From NCBI RefSeq assembly GCF_900106015.1, contig NZ_LT629797.1, positions 3,534,001-3,598,000 on the forward strand: DNA of 64,000 nucleotides, read 5' to 3'. The notes below the pieces were generated by a model, which searched no databases, had not been told where the DNA came from, and worked only from the letters and a program-made list of their open reading frames with translations. A program made the translations under genes and the position numbers. The DNA is from Pseudomonas sihuiensis. Its GTDB lineage: Bacteria > Pseudomonadota > Gammaproteobacteria > Pseudomonadales > Pseudomonadaceae. Positions 20,451 through 29,608 of the stretch are shown one piece after another; the first letter of the stretch is position 1, and the number at the start of each line of letters is the position of its first letter.

Positions 20451-21650
20451 ATGTCTTCCCTGCCCAGTCTGCGCCTGAAAGCCAACGCCGACCGACGCCT
20501 GCGCGCCGGCCACCTGTGGGTCTACAGCAACGAGATCGATGTCGCCGCCACCCCGTTGCATGGCTTTGCCGCCGGTGACCAGGCTGTTCTCGAAGCGGCC
20601 GGTGGCAAGCCGCTGGGCATCGTCGCCATGAGTCCGAACAACCTGATCTGCGCGCGTCTGTTGTCGCGGGACGTCAAGCACGTACTGGACAAATCCCTGC
20701 TGGTGCACCGCCTCAACGTCTGCCTGTCGTTGCGCGAACGCCTGTTCGACACACCCTGCTACCGCCTGGTGTATGGCGACTCCGACCTGCTGCCGGGGCT
20801 GGTGGTCGACCGCTTCTTCGACATTCTGGTGGTGCAGCTGGCTTCGGCCACCATGGAGGCACACAAGGACGACGTGCTCGCCGCGCTGATCCAGGTGTGC
20901 AAACCCAGCGGCATCCTGTTCAAGAACGACTCCAGCGCGCGCGACGCCGAAGGCCTCGAACGCTATGTGGCGACTGCCTACGGCGAGGTGCCGGAGTGGG
21001 TAGCGCTGGAAGAGAACGGCGTGAAGTTCGAAGCGCCGGTAATCGAAGGGCAGAAGACCGGCTGGTTCTATGACCACCGCATGAACCGCGCACGCCTGGC
21101 GCCCTACGTCAAAGGCAAGCGCGTGCTCGACCTGTTCAGCTACATCGGCGGCTGGGGCGTGCAGGCTGCAGCGTTCGGCGCCAGCGAAGTGTTCTGCGTG
21201 GACGCCTCGGCCTTCGCCCTCGACGGCGTGGAGCGCAACGCCACGCTCAACGGTTTCGCCGAAAAGGTCACCTGCGTCGAAGGTGACGTGTTCGCCGCGC
21301 TGCGCGAACTGAAATCCGCCGAAGAACGCTTCGACGTGGTGATCGCCGACCCACCCGCCTTCATCAAGCGCAAGAAGGACATCAAGAACGGTGAAGCGGC
21401 CTACCGGCGCCTCAACGAAACCGCCATGCGCCTGCTGAACAAGGACGGCATCCTGGTCAGCGCCAGCTGCTCCATGCACCTGGAAGAGGACAACCTGCAG
21501 AACATTCTGCTGACCAGCGCCCGCCATCTGGATCGCAACATTCAACTACTCGAGCGCGGCGCCCAGGGCCCGGATCACCCGGTGCACCCGGCGATCAACG
21601 AGACCCGCTACATCAAAAGCCTGACCATGCGTCTGCTGCCCAACAGTTGA
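20451..21650 (+). CDS. rlmI: RlmI-type 23S rRNA (cytosine-C5)-methyltransferase
   Basis: This 399-residue class I SAM-dependent methyltransferase has an N-terminal PUA-type domain (residues 1-75) and the Rossmann domain with DLFSYIGGWGVQAAAFGA (about 225-242), VIADPPAF and SASCSMHLEE (the PCS-like Cys). It fits the RlmI/RlmL-like COG1092 family that methylates C1962 in 23S rRNA, although close relatives can have other sites. A TATAAT box at 20415-20420 precedes the ATG by 30 bases. A perfect hairpin follows the stop. Confidence 0.86.
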   Translation: MSSLPSLRLKANADRRLRAGHLWVYSNEIDVAATPLHGFAAGDQAVLEAAGGKPLGIVAMSPNNLICARLLSRDVKHVLDKSLLVHRLNVCLSLRERLFDTPCYRLVYGDSDLLPGLVVDRFFDILVVQLASATMEAHKDDVLAALIQVCKPSGILFKNDSSARDAEGLERYVATAYGEVPEWVALEENGVKFEAPVIEGQKTGWFYDHRMNRARLAPYVKGKRVLDLFSYIGGWGVQAAAFGASEVFCVDASAFALDGVERNATLNGFAEKVTCVEGDVFAALRELKSAEERFDVVIADPPAFIKRKKDIKNGEAAYRRLNETAMRLLNKDGILVSASCSMHLEEDNLQNILLTSARHLDRNIQLLERGAQGPDHPVHPAINETRYIKSLTMRLLPNS

Positions 21651-21657
21651 GCAACCT

Positions 21658-21697
21658 GCACCTGCCGAGTGCGTTTCGGCAGGTGCCTCTTCCCCCC
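21658..21697 (+). terminator. Hairpin terminator after the rlmI-like gene
   Basis: GCACCTGCCGA (21658-21668), a seven-base loop and TCGGCAGGTGC (21676-21686) make a perfect 11-bp stem eight bases after the stop. It is followed by a pyrimidine tract (CTCTTCCCCCC) rather than a pure T run. Confidence 0.65.
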
Positions 21698-21919
21698 TCC
21701 CGCTGTTACCTCCCCCCACACCCGCCTCGCATCTCGCCCAGCATCGACTAGGCTTCAAAGTGCATAGCTGAGCGCTATCAGCCGACCACGGGTTAACTGG
21801 CTTGCTTATTGCTTTTAGCTATCAACATAACGAACGTCCCCCACGAAGGGGGCGAATCGACTCAGAAGTTGGAGCCTTGGCCACGAGCTGACTCCATATT
21901 GCCGATAGCGGGGAGGACT

Positions 21920-23038
21920 ATGACTGCGCAAGCTGGGAACGACGCGTTCCTGCGATTCACCAACGTCAAGAAGACCTACGATCACAAGACCCTGGTGGTC
22001 AAGGACTTCAACCTCAACGTGGCCAAGGGCGAATTCATCACCCTGCTCGGCCCCTCCGGCTCAGGCAAGACCACCTGCCTGATGATGCTCGCCGGCTTCG
22101 AGGACGTGACCAGCGGCGAGATCCTGATCAACGGCCGCAACGTCACCAGCATCGCCCCCTACGCTCGCAACATCGGCATGGTCTTCCAGCAGTACGCCCT
22201 GTTCCCGCACATGACCATCCGCGAGAACCTGGCCTACCCACTGAAAATCCGCAAATTGCCCAAGGACGAGATTCGCGCCAAGGTCGAGGAGTACCTCGCC
22301 CTGGTCGAACTGCAGGCCTTCGGTGGCCGCTACCCCGCCCAGCTTTCCGGCGGCCAGCGCCAGCGCGTAGCCCTGGCCCGCGCGCTGATCTTCGCCCCGG
22401 ACATCGTGCTGATGGACGAGCCGCTCGGCGCACTGGACAAGAAGCTGCGCGAGCAGATGCAGTTCGAGATCAAGCGCCTGCACGAGCAGCTCGGCTTCAC
22501 CGTGATCTACGTCACCCACGACCAGACCGAAGCGCTGACCATGAGCGACCGCATCGCCGTGTTCAACAACGGCGTGGTGCAGCAATGCGCCGCGCCGCAC
22601 GTGCTCTACGAACGCCCAGCCAACATGTTCGTCGCCGACTTCATCGGCGAGAGCAACAAGCTCTCCGGCGTGATCGAGGCGGTCGAGGCTGATCGCGTCC
22701 AGGTGCGCCTCGACGATGGCGGCCTGGTCAGCACGCTGAAAGCCAACTGCACCGAAGTCGGCCAGGCCACCACGGTGTCGGTACGCCCGGAAAAGCTCAA
22801 CTTCACCGACCGCCTTGGCGGCGCCGGCAACCAGGTCAAGGCCCGCTTCGTCACCCGCCACTACGTCGGCGAATACATTCGTTACCACTTCGAAACCGCC
22901 AGCGGCAGCGAGCTGGTGGTGAAGAATCTGAACGACAGTTCAGCCCCGCAACTCAGCGCTCAGGAAGAGATCGCCCTCGCCTGGCTGCCGGAAGACAGCC
23001 AGGCCCTGGACCGATCGGACGTGCCGAAGACGCTCTGA
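21920..23038 (+). CDS. ABC transporter ATP-binding protein, PotA type
   Basis: The 372-residue ATPase of a polyamine/opine-type importer has Walker A GPSGSGKT (44-51), the signature LSGGQRQRV, Walker B DIVLMDEPLGALD, a His switch in YVTHDQTEA, and a C-terminal TOBE domain (from about 285). The ATG at 21920 follows GGGAGGA; the frame is open further upstream but without conserved sequence. It starts a four-gene operon coding for ATPase, binding protein and two permeases. The substrate class is putrescine, spermidine or a related cationic compound; PotA-type ATPases do not specify it. Confidence 0.93.
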   Translation: MTAQAGNDAFLRFTNVKKTYDHKTLVVKDFNLNVAKGEFITLLGPSGSGKTTCLMMLAGFEDVTSGEILINGRNVTSIAPYARNIGMVFQQYALFPHMTIRENLAYPLKIRKLPKDEIRAKVEEYLALVELQAFGGRYPAQLSGGQRQRVALARALIFAPDIVLMDEPLGALDKKLREQMQFEIKRLHEQLGFTVIYVTHDQTEALTMSDRIAVFNNGVVQQCAAPHVLYERPANMFVADFIGESNKLSGVIEAVEADRVQVRLDDGGLVSTLKANCTEVGQATTVSVRPEKLNFTDRLGGAGNQVKARFVTRHYVGEYIRYHFETASGSELVVKNLNDSSAPQLSAQEEIALAWLPEDSQALDRSDVPKTL

Positions 23039-23072
23039 CCCCACAACTAGTAGAAGCAAATGGAGCACAGCA

Positions 23073-24146
23073 ATGGCTAGATCACTGACTACCAGCTTTT
23101 CCACCTTCGCCCTGGTGGCGGCATTGGGACTCACAGCGGGCAACGCCACGGCCCAGGACAGCCTCACCGTGGTGTCCTGGGGCGGCGCCTATGGCGCGGC
23201 GCAGAAAAAACACGTCATCGACCCTTACCAGGCAGAGTCCGGGGTCAAGGTATTGTTCGAGGATTACTCGGGCGGCGTCGCCGAAATCAAGGCCCAGGTC
23301 GAATCCGGCAACATTCAGTGGGACGTGGTCGACTTCGAAGTGATCGACCTCGAGCGCGCCTGCTCCGAAGGCCTGCTGGAAACCCTCGACCACAGCGTGC
23401 TGCCGGCCGGCATCGACGGCACCCCGGCCGCTCAGGACTTCATCCCCGAGGCACTGGCCAGCGAGTGTGCGGTGGGCAATATCGTCTGGTCGGTAGTGTT
23501 CGCCTACAACCAGAACACCATCGGCGGCACCAAGGCTGCCAGCATTGAGGACTTCTTCGACACCGCCAAGATCCCTGGCAAGCGCGCCATGCGCAAACGC
23601 CCACAGGTGAACATGGAATGGGCGCTGATGGCCGACGGCGTCGCGCCTGAGGAAGTCTACGAAGTACTGGCCACCCCGGAAGGCCAGCAACGCGCCTTCG
23701 ACAAGCTGGCCAGCATAAAGAAGGACATCGTCTGGTTCGACTCCTGGTCGCAGGCGCCACAACTGCTCAATGACGGCGGCGCGGTGCTGGTGCAATCGGC
23801 CAACGGCCGCTTCTACGACGCCATCGTGCAGGAGAAGAAACCCTTCGAAATCGTCTGGGACGGCCACGTCTACGACCTCGACGCCTGGGCCATCGTCAAG
23901 GGCACCAAGAAGAAGGACCTGGCCATGGAGTTCATCAAGTACGCCACCGGCTCCAAGCCCCTGGCTGGCATGCCGGACGTGGCCTATGGCCCGACCCGCA
24001 AGTCGTCCATGCCGCTGGCCGACCAGAGCGCCGCGCCGCACCTGCCGACCGCTCACCTGGACAAAGGCATCCAGGCCGGCTCCGAGTTCTGGGCTGATTA
24101 TGGCGAGTCGCTGGGTGAGAAATTCAACGAGTGGCTGTTGAAGTAA
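23073..24146 (+). CDS. Periplasmic substrate-binding protein, PotD/PotF type
   Basis: The 357-residue protein has a signal peptide (about residues 1-27, ending NATAQ) and belongs to the type-2 periplasmic binding fold of polyamine binders (bacterial extracellular solute-binding protein 8 family). Features include VVSWGGAYGAAQKKHVIDPY, FEDYSGGVAEIKAQV and WDVVDFE. The aromatic and acidic pocket residues that would fix spermidine versus putrescine were not aligned, so the ligand is unassigned. It lies 34 bases after the ATPase gene. A REP pair separates it from the permease genes, a common way to favour higher expression of the binding protein. Confidence 0.92.
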   Translation: MARSLTTSFSTFALVAALGLTAGNATAQDSLTVVSWGGAYGAAQKKHVIDPYQAESGVKVLFEDYSGGVAEIKAQVESGNIQWDVVDFEVIDLERACSEGLLETLDHSVLPAGIDGTPAAQDFIPEALASECAVGNIVWSVVFAYNQNTIGGTKAASIEDFFDTAKIPGKRAMRKRPQVNMEWALMADGVAPEEVYEVLATPEGQQRAFDKLASIKKDIVWFDSWSQAPQLLNDGGAVLVQSANGRFYDAIVQEKKPFEIVWDGHVYDLDAWAIVKGTKKKDLAMEFIKYATGSKPLAGMPDVAYGPTRKSSMPLADQSAAPHLPTAHLDKGIQAGSEFWADYGESLGEKFNEWLLK

Positions 24147-24171
24147 GCACCACACCCGCCCCACGGGCCAC

Positions 24172-24222
24172 CTGTGGGAGGCGCTTCAGCGGCGACGGTC
24201 GCGGCTGAAGCCCCTCCCACGG
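24172..24222. repeat. REP-like inverted element between binding protein and permease genes
   Basis: CTGTGGGAGGCGCTTCAGCG at 24172 onward faces an inverse arm GCTGAAGCCCCTCCCACGG ending at 24222. It lies in the 120-base gap inside the transporter operon. It could stabilise the upstream mRNA encoding the binding protein. Confidence 0.68.
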
Positions 24223-24266
24223 GTACCGAGGTCCAACGGAGAAGGGGCTGATCCCGGAGTAATGTC

Positions 24267-25502
24267 TTGACCTCTCTCACCACCAGCGAAGCCGGCCAAG
24301 CCGCCAGCGCCCGTCGCAAGAAACGCCTCGCCGCCTTTCTCTTCGTGGTACCGCTGCTGCTGTTCATCATCGTCACCTTCGTCGCCCCGATTGGCAGCAT
24401 GCTGTGGCGCAGCGTGTATCACCCGACCGTGGCCGAGCTGATTCCGCAAACCCTGGCCGAACTCGAGCGCTGGGACGATCACAAGCAATTGCCCGACGAA
24501 CGCACGCTGAGCGTATTCGTTGAAGAACTGCACGCCCTCGACAAGCAGCGCCTGTCCGGCAAGCTGTCCGAAGAGTTCAACCGCGCCTTTACCGGCATGT
24601 CCAGCGTGGTCAAATCCACCGCGCGGCGCATCGGCCGGATGGATGCCGAAGCGTTGTCGAGCCAGGGCGTCGAAACCCTGCTCGAAAGTCACCGTAACTG
24701 GAGCCGCCCCGAGCTGTGGTACGCCATCGAACGTGCCGGCAAGGTCTATACCTACGATTACTACCTGACCGCTCTGGACTTGGAGCTGCACCCCGATGAT
24801 GGCGTCCAGGTGCGCCAGGACACGCAGATCTATCTGCAGCTGTACTCCAAGACCCTGAACATGGCGCTGGTCATCACCCTGCTCTGCGCCCTGCTCGGCT
24901 ACCCGCTGGCCTACTACCTGGCCGGGCTGCCGTCGAACCGCGCCAACCTGCTGCTGGTGCTGGTGTTGCTGCCGTTCTGGACCTCACTGCTGGTGCGCAC
25001 CACCTCATGGATCGCGCTGCTACAGACCAATGGCGTGATCAATTCCACGCTGATGGGCATCGGCCTTATCAGTCAGCCCTTCGAGATGCTCTACACCTCG
25101 TTCGCCACCGTGGTGGCCATGACCCACATCCTGTTGCCGTTCATGATCCTGCCGCTGTACAGCGTGATGCGCGGCATCGATCCCAGCTACATGCGCGCAG
25201 CTCTCAGCCTTGGCGACAAACCGATCCCCGCGTTCGTCCGCATCTACTTCCCGATGACCTTGCCCGGGCTCAGCGCCGGGGCGCTGCTGGTGTTCATCAT
25301 CTCCGTTGGCTACTACATCACCCCGGCGCTGGTCGGTGGTACCGACGGGCAGATGATCAGCAACATCATCGCCTTCCACATGCAGCGCTCGAACAACTGG
25401 GAGCTGGCCGCCGCGCTGGGCTCGCTGCTGCTCGGGCTGATCCTGTTGCTGTACTGGGTGTACGACCGTTTCGTCGGCGCCAGCAATATCAAGTTGGGAT
25501 GA
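24267..25502 (+). CDS. ABC transporter permease, PotB type with long periplasmic insertion
   Basis: This 411-residue inner-membrane permease is longer than typical PotB (about 280). TM1 (about 24-45) is followed by roughly 150 mostly helical, charged residues predicted to be periplasmic, then five further TMs with the EAA-type loop around MRAALSLGDKPIPAFVRIYFPMTLPG (split by this description). The start is TTG at 24267 with CGGAG upstream; the ATG at 24262 leads at once to a stop, so TTG is the best start. The partner permease follows after seven bases. Confidence 0.9.
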   Translation: MTSLTTSEAGQAASARRKKRLAAFLFVVPLLLFIIVTFVAPIGSMLWRSVYHPTVAELIPQTLAELERWDDHKQLPDERTLSVFVEELHALDKQRLSGKLSEEFNRAFTGMSSVVKSTARRIGRMDAEALSSQGVETLLESHRNWSRPELWYAIERAGKVYTYDYYLTALDLELHPDDGVQVRQDTQIYLQLYSKTLNMALVITLLCALLGYPLAYYLAGLPSNRANLLLVLVLLPFWTSLLVRTTSWIALLQTNGVINSTLMGIGLISQPFEMLYTSFATVVAMTHILLPFMILPLYSVMRGIDPSYMRAALSLGDKPIPAFVRIYFPMTLPGLSAGALLVFIISVGYYITPALVGGTDGQMISNIIAFHMQRSNNWELAAALGSLLLGLILLLYWVYDRFVGASNIKLG

Positions 25503-25509
25503 CGAGACG

Positions 25510-26364
25510 ATGAAGATCCCCGCCTACTACGGTTTCTGGCACCACCTCGGCAACTGGCTGCTCAAGGTCAGCTCCTGGCTGGTGCTGCTGTTCCTGATCC
25601 TGCCGATCCTGGTGATCGTGCCGCTGTCGTTCAACGCCGAGCCGTTCTTCAGTTTCACCGAAGGCATGCTCACGCTGGACCCCGAGGCTTATTCGCTGCG
25701 CTGGTACCGGGAGATCTTCAACGATCCGAAGTGGATACTGGCGATCAAGAACAGCTTCTTCATCGGCATCCTCTCCACCATCCTCGCCACCATTCTGGGC
25801 ACCTGCGCCGCCGTAGGCCTGGCACGCGACGAAATGCCGTTTCGCCGCTTCATCACCGCCCTGCTGCTGTCGCCGATGATCGTGCCACTGATCATCACCG
25901 CCGCTGGCATGTTCTTCTTCTACTCCAACCTGGGCCTGGCCGGCGGCTACCTGGGCGTGATCCTGGCGCACGCGGCGCTGGGCACGCCCTTCGTCATCAT
26001 CACTGTCACCGCCACCCTCACCGGTTTCGACTACAGCCTGGCGCGCGCGGCGCTGAACCTAGGCGCCACGCCGATTCGCGTGTTCTTCGACGTGATCATG
26101 CCGCTGATTCGCCCAGGGGTGATCTCCGGCGCGCTGTTCGCCTTCATCACCTCTTTCGATGAGGTGGTGGTGATCCTGTTCATGGCCGGCCCACAGCAGC
26201 GCACCATTCCGCGGCAGATGTTCTCGGGCCTGCGCGAACAGATCAACCCGAGCATCCTGGCCATCGCCACCCTGCTGATCCTGGTGTCCATCGCTTTGCT
26301 GGTGACCATCGAACTGTTGCGCCGCCGCGCCGAGCGGATGCGAGGGATCGAGATACCAAACTAA
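25510..26364 (+). CDS. ABC transporter permease, PotC type
   Basis: The 284-residue permease has six predicted membrane segments, the binding-protein-dependent transport domain and an EAA loop (ARAALNLGATPIRVFFDVIM). It pairs with the upstream PotB-type permease to form the transmembrane channel driven by the PotA-type ATPase. It is the last gene of the operon; a 520-base gene-free region follows. Confidence 0.93.
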   Translation: MKIPAYYGFWHHLGNWLLKVSSWLVLLFLILPILVIVPLSFNAEPFFSFTEGMLTLDPEAYSLRWYREIFNDPKWILAIKNSFFIGILSTILATILGTCAAVGLARDEMPFRRFITALLLSPMIVPLIITAAGMFFFYSNLGLAGGYLGVILAHAALGTPFVIITVTATLTGFDYSLARAALNLGATPIRVFFDVIMPLIRPGVISGALFAFITSFDEVVVILFMAGPQQRTIPRQMFSGLREQINPSILAIATLLILVSIALLVTIELLRRRAERMRGIEIPN

Positions 26365-26887
26365 TCGAGCACGTCAGTGCCAGTAATAGTCCGATACATA
26401 CCTGAGCACGACACAAGAGCGTCTAGTACGCCAGTATTCCAGCGTCAGGCTTATTTCTCGCTGTCCTCATGAACCACACGGGCGATATGCTAGGTCCTCA
26501 GACAAGCAGAGCCCGTACCATGAACACTCCCTCCCACGAAGGCATCAGCCACTTGGTGGCCGATGCACTCGCCCCGCCTCTCACCTGCAAAAGACTGGTC
26601 GCAATCCTATTTACGGAGACGGATAAATACAGATGCAGCTAAATCGCTGAACTGCATCCTACTGTCTCTGAAGGGTACCGGCCTCTCGCCCAAGTGACTG
26701 GAAACAGGGGAATGCACATCTCAACTCGCCCGCACTGGCGAGTTAAATCCTCATCTTCCGTTACTTCTTCTTTCGATGTTGGGCGTCCTTGCTGACCTGC
26801 AACCTATGAGCAGGCCAGAAGAAGCCTCAACCCGTGCCAGCCCAGCGGTGGATTGCCCGCCCCGCGCCAAGAAGAGATAGAGCCAAG
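26365..26887. other. Gene-free intergenic region, 523 bases
   Basis: This stretch looks less GC-rich than the surrounding genes. No frame with family resemblance was found; a 40-codon frame at 26520-26642 lacks a ribosome site. A perfect 8-bp hairpin AACTCGCC-N6-GGCGAGTT is at 26723-26744, about 145 bases before the kinase start. It probably contains the end of the transporter transcript and the promoter for the kinase/regulator pair, but no clear promoter was recognised. Confidence 0.5.
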
Positions 26888-27619
26888 GTGAACACAACAA
26901 CGACGCTCTCGCGCTACGACCTCCCTCCTCGCAAGCAACAAACCTCAGATACCGAATCCACCTGTCCCAGTTGCCAGTCGCAACAGGCCAAGCTTTGCGC
27001 TCTGGCCCGCACCCAGGAACGCAAGCGCATCGCGCGCGAGTTGCACGACGAGCTGGGACAACAGCTGACCGCACTGCAACAGGGTTTGGGTGTATTACGG
27101 ATCCATCTGGGTCAGGATCGCCCGGACCTGCTTGGCCATATCGAGCGATTGACCAGCATTTCCCATAGCGCTATCGAAGTCATTCGTGAAATCCATAACG
27201 GAGCCCCCATCAAGCAACTGCAACACAACCTGATCAGCACCCTCGAAGGCCTGATAGAAGAATTCCGCCAACTCTCGGAAGTCGACTGTCGCTGCAACCT
27301 GCCCAAGCAGAATTTCGAACTGGAACCGGGACGCGCCGCCCAGCTTTATCGCATCGTTCAGGAGTCGCTAACCAACATCCTTCGCCATGCCAATGCCAGT
27401 CGAGCCGAGGTAAGCCTGGAGCGTCGCGAGAATGATTATGTGCTTGAGATATTCGATGACGGCCAGGGGTTCACCCTCAGCGACATCCTGCCCGACTCCA
27501 CTGGGCTCTCGGGCATGCGCGAGCGCGGCAAGCAACTCGGCGGCCCCGTGATCATCTTCAGCCACCCCGGCCAGGGCACCATCGTCCAGGCAATATTCCC
27601 TGTGAAAATCCACCGATGA
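26888..27619 (+). CDS. Small soluble NarL-type histidine kinase with N-terminal cysteines
   Basis: The kinase (243 residues from the GTG at 26888; 261 from a GTG at 26834) has no membrane segment or recognised sensor domain. The N-terminal tail has CPSC and a third Cys (C26, C29, C37). Then comes HisKA_3 with His53 in RELHDELGQQLTALQQGL and HATPase_c (QESLTNILRHA, FDDGQGF, GLSGMRERG). The layout recalls NreB-like kinases where cysteines bind an Fe-S cluster, but NreB has four. The LuxR-type regulator gene follows ten bases later. The pair lies directly upstream of the chemosensory cluster. Confidence 0.86.
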   Translation: MNTTTTLSRYDLPPRKQQTSDTESTCPSCQSQQAKLCALARTQERKRIARELHDELGQQLTALQQGLGVLRIHLGQDRPDLLGHIERLTSISHSAIEVIREIHNGAPIKQLQHNLISTLEGLIEEFRQLSEVDCRCNLPKQNFELEPGRAAQLYRIVQESLTNILRHANASRAEVSLERRENDYVLEIFDDGQGFTLSDILPDSTGLSGMRERGKQLGGPVIIFSHPGQGTIVQAIFPVKIHR

Positions 27620-27629
27620 AGGAGAGCCT

Positions 27630-28268
27630 ATGATCAACCTGATGATCGTCGACGATCACACGATCATGCGAGAGGGCCTGAAACGGCTGTTCGAGCTGGA
27701 CAAGGACATCCACATAGCCGACGAGGCCGCCAACGGTCTACAGGCCCTGGAGCGCCTGAGGGTGAAACATGTAGACCTCCTGCTTCTGGATATCAGCATG
27801 CCCGGCCTCAGTGGCGAAGCCCTCATATCACGCGTTGTCCATCAGCACCCGCAATTGCCCATTCTGGTCCTCAGCATGCACAGCGACCCCCATGTCGCCA
27901 TGCGTGTGCTGCGCTCGGGTGCCACCGGCTACATGACCAAGACCCAATCCCCCGAGACCCTCATCGCTGCGGTGAAGAAGGTCAGCACCGGCGCGCGCTA
28001 TATCGACCCGGAGCTGCTCGAACAGATCGCCCTCAACAGCCTCAAGCAGAACCCTCCGTCCGGCCTCGACAGCCTGACCAACCGAGAGTTCCAGATCATG
28101 CGACTGCTGGCAGATGGTCTTAGCGTCAACCAGATTGCCGAACAGTTGATGATCAGCAACAAGACCGTCAGCACACATAAGATAAATCTGATGGAAAAGA
28201 TGGGCTTCTCAAGCAACGCGGACCTCATCAAGTTTGCCAGCAAGCTCAGCACATCCGAGCCAGACTGA
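27630..28268 (+). CDS. NarL/LuxR-type response regulator
   Basis: This 212-residue regulator has a receiver domain (DD at 8-9, phosphoacceptor Asp54 in DLLLLDISMPGLSG, Lys in YMTKTQ) and a C-terminal LuxR HTH (LTNREFQIMRLLADGLSVNQ...). It follows the small kinase with a good GGAGAG ribosome site, so the two almost certainly form one two-component system. Its position upstream of the chemosensory genes suggests, but does not show, that it controls them; it could equally act elsewhere. Confidence 0.92.
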   Translation: MINLMIVDDHTIMREGLKRLFELDKDIHIADEAANGLQALERLRVKHVDLLLLDISMPGLSGEALISRVVHQHPQLPILVLSMHSDPHVAMRVLRSGATGYMTKTQSPETLIAAVKKVSTGARYIDPELLEQIALNSLKQNPPSGLDSLTNREFQIMRLLADGLSVNQIAEQLMISNKTVSTHKINLMEKMGFSSNADLIKFASKLSTSEPD

Positions 28269-28454
28269 GGATTTCCCTAGTACAAACCGGGACAAATTCA
28301 CGCGTAAATCCAGCACATTCTGATGCCCCCATCCAAGCGCCTAATGCATCCTCGACGTGTCGATGGAATGATGACAGGCACCCTGCAGGAACCTCCCTTC
28401 TAGCCTGGCAACTATCCCGCGATCACCTGACCCCAGCAGTCGCGGAGCCAAGAA

Positions 28455-29600
28455 GTGCGCGATCAGAACCTCCCCCTGGTTATCCCATCGCTAATGCTGC
28501 TGGCCGGCGTCGCGGCTGTTCTGCTGGTCGGCTTTGGCTGGCTGAATACTGTTCCCGCGCTGGTTGGCCTCCTGGTAGTTGGCGCTGCTCTGCTCTTTCA
28601 GCAACAACGACTCAAGTCATCACCGCCACCTGTCGAAGCTCAGAGTGCTGGTGAACAGCCTCTGCAGCGAGACGTGGAAGAGCTCTGCGAACAGACTTTG
28701 CCGTTGTGGTCGCAACAGATCCACTCCGCACGCAGCCATACGGAAGAAGCCATCGGCGCGCTGAGCGAGCGCTTCGCCAACCTCGCGGTGCGTATTCAGC
28801 AGAGCCTGGGCAATGGCCCCGAACGCGAGGCCGGCAATCGCCTGGTCGCACTTCTGTCCACCAGCCAGCACGAACTGGACATGATCATCATGGCCCTGCG
28901 CGAGGCACTGGCCAGCAAGGAGTCGCTGCTCAAGGAGGTCATGGAGCTGTCGAGCTTTACCGACCAACTGCAGGAGATGGCGCAAGACGTCGCCGACATC
29001 GCCAAGCAGACCAACCTGCTGGCGCTCAATGCCGCTATCGAGGCCGCACGTGCAGGCGAGAGCGGGCGGGGCTTCGCCGTGGTCGCAGACGAAGTGCGCA
29101 AACTGTCCACCATGTCCGGCAACACCGGCCAGCGCATCGGCGAGACCGTGACCATCGTCAACAGCGCCATCCACAAGACCCTGAACATCTCCCGCGAATA
29201 CGCCAAGACCGACGCCGTGACCCTGAACAACGCCAGCGAAGTGATCAAGGGCGTGATCACCCGTTTCCACCAGAGTGCCGGCGGCATCGTCAGCCACAAC
29301 GAAGCGATGCGCAGCCAGAGCGAGGCTGTCGCCCAGGACATAGCCGACGTGTTGGTATCGCTGCAGTTCCAGGATCGCATCAGCCAGATGCTGGGGCATG
29401 TGAGCGGCGACATCGACAAGCTGTTCGAACACCTCCACACCCGCAACGAACAACTCAGCCTTGGCCATCAACCTGCGCCCCTGGACGTCCCACGCTGGCT
29501 GGATGAGCTGGCGCAGACCTACACCATGCCCGAGCAGCACGACATCCACCGGGGCGAAGCCCCCGGCAAGCGCAACGATTCCGAAATCACTTTCTTCTGA
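28455..29600 (+). CDS. Receptor-like MCP-signalling protein with CheZ-type signature
   Basis: The 381-residue protein starts at GTG with GGAG seven bases upstream. Two hydrophobic segments (about 7-27 and 31-48) with almost no periplasmic loop anchor it. A helical part leads to the MCP hairpin tip ([20 protein letters not shown], 182-201, then [13 protein letters not shown]). Near the C-terminus [10 protein letters not shown] places Asp307 and Gln311 in the spacing of the CheZ catalytic pair (FQDxxxQ; D143/Q147 in E. coli), and the protein ends EITFF. There is no ligand-binding domain. The next gene is cheY. It may couple a receptor tip to CheY dephosphorylation; this is inference. Confidence 0.85.
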   Translation: MRDQNLPLVIPSLMLLAGVAAVLLVGFGWLNTVPALVGLLVVGAALLFQQQRLKSSPPPVEAQSAGEQPLQRDVEELCEQTLPLWSQQIHSARSHTEEAIGALSERFANLAVRIQQSLGNGPEREAGNRLVALLSTSQHELDMIIMALREALASKESLLKEVMELSSFTDQLQEMAQDVADIAKQTNLLALNAAIEAARAGESGRGFAVVADEVRKLSTMSGNTGQRIGETVTIVNSAIHKTLNISREYAKTDAVTLNNASEVIKGVITRFHQSAGGIVSHNEAMRSQSEAVAQDIADVLVSLQFQDRISQMLGHVSGDIDKLFEHLHTRNEQLSLGHQPAPLDVPRWLDELAQTYTMPEQHDIHRGEAPGKRNDSEITFF

Positions 29601-29608
29601 GGTTCTCC

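Noticed and set aside
20313..21545. N-terminal extension of the HDOD frame across the rlmI-like gene
   Set aside because: The extension is antisense to conserved coding sequence; the HDOD protein starts naturally at 20312.
26520..26642. 40-codon open frame beginning MNTPSHEGIS
   Set aside because: No ribosome site, no hydrophobic or family pattern, and it lies in a low-coding stretch; length alone is not enough.
28406..28420. Possible sigma-54 promoter (TGGCAACTATCCCGC) upstream of the chemosensory genes
   Set aside because: It has GG-N10-GC but lacks the TTGC part of the -12 element; too weak to call.
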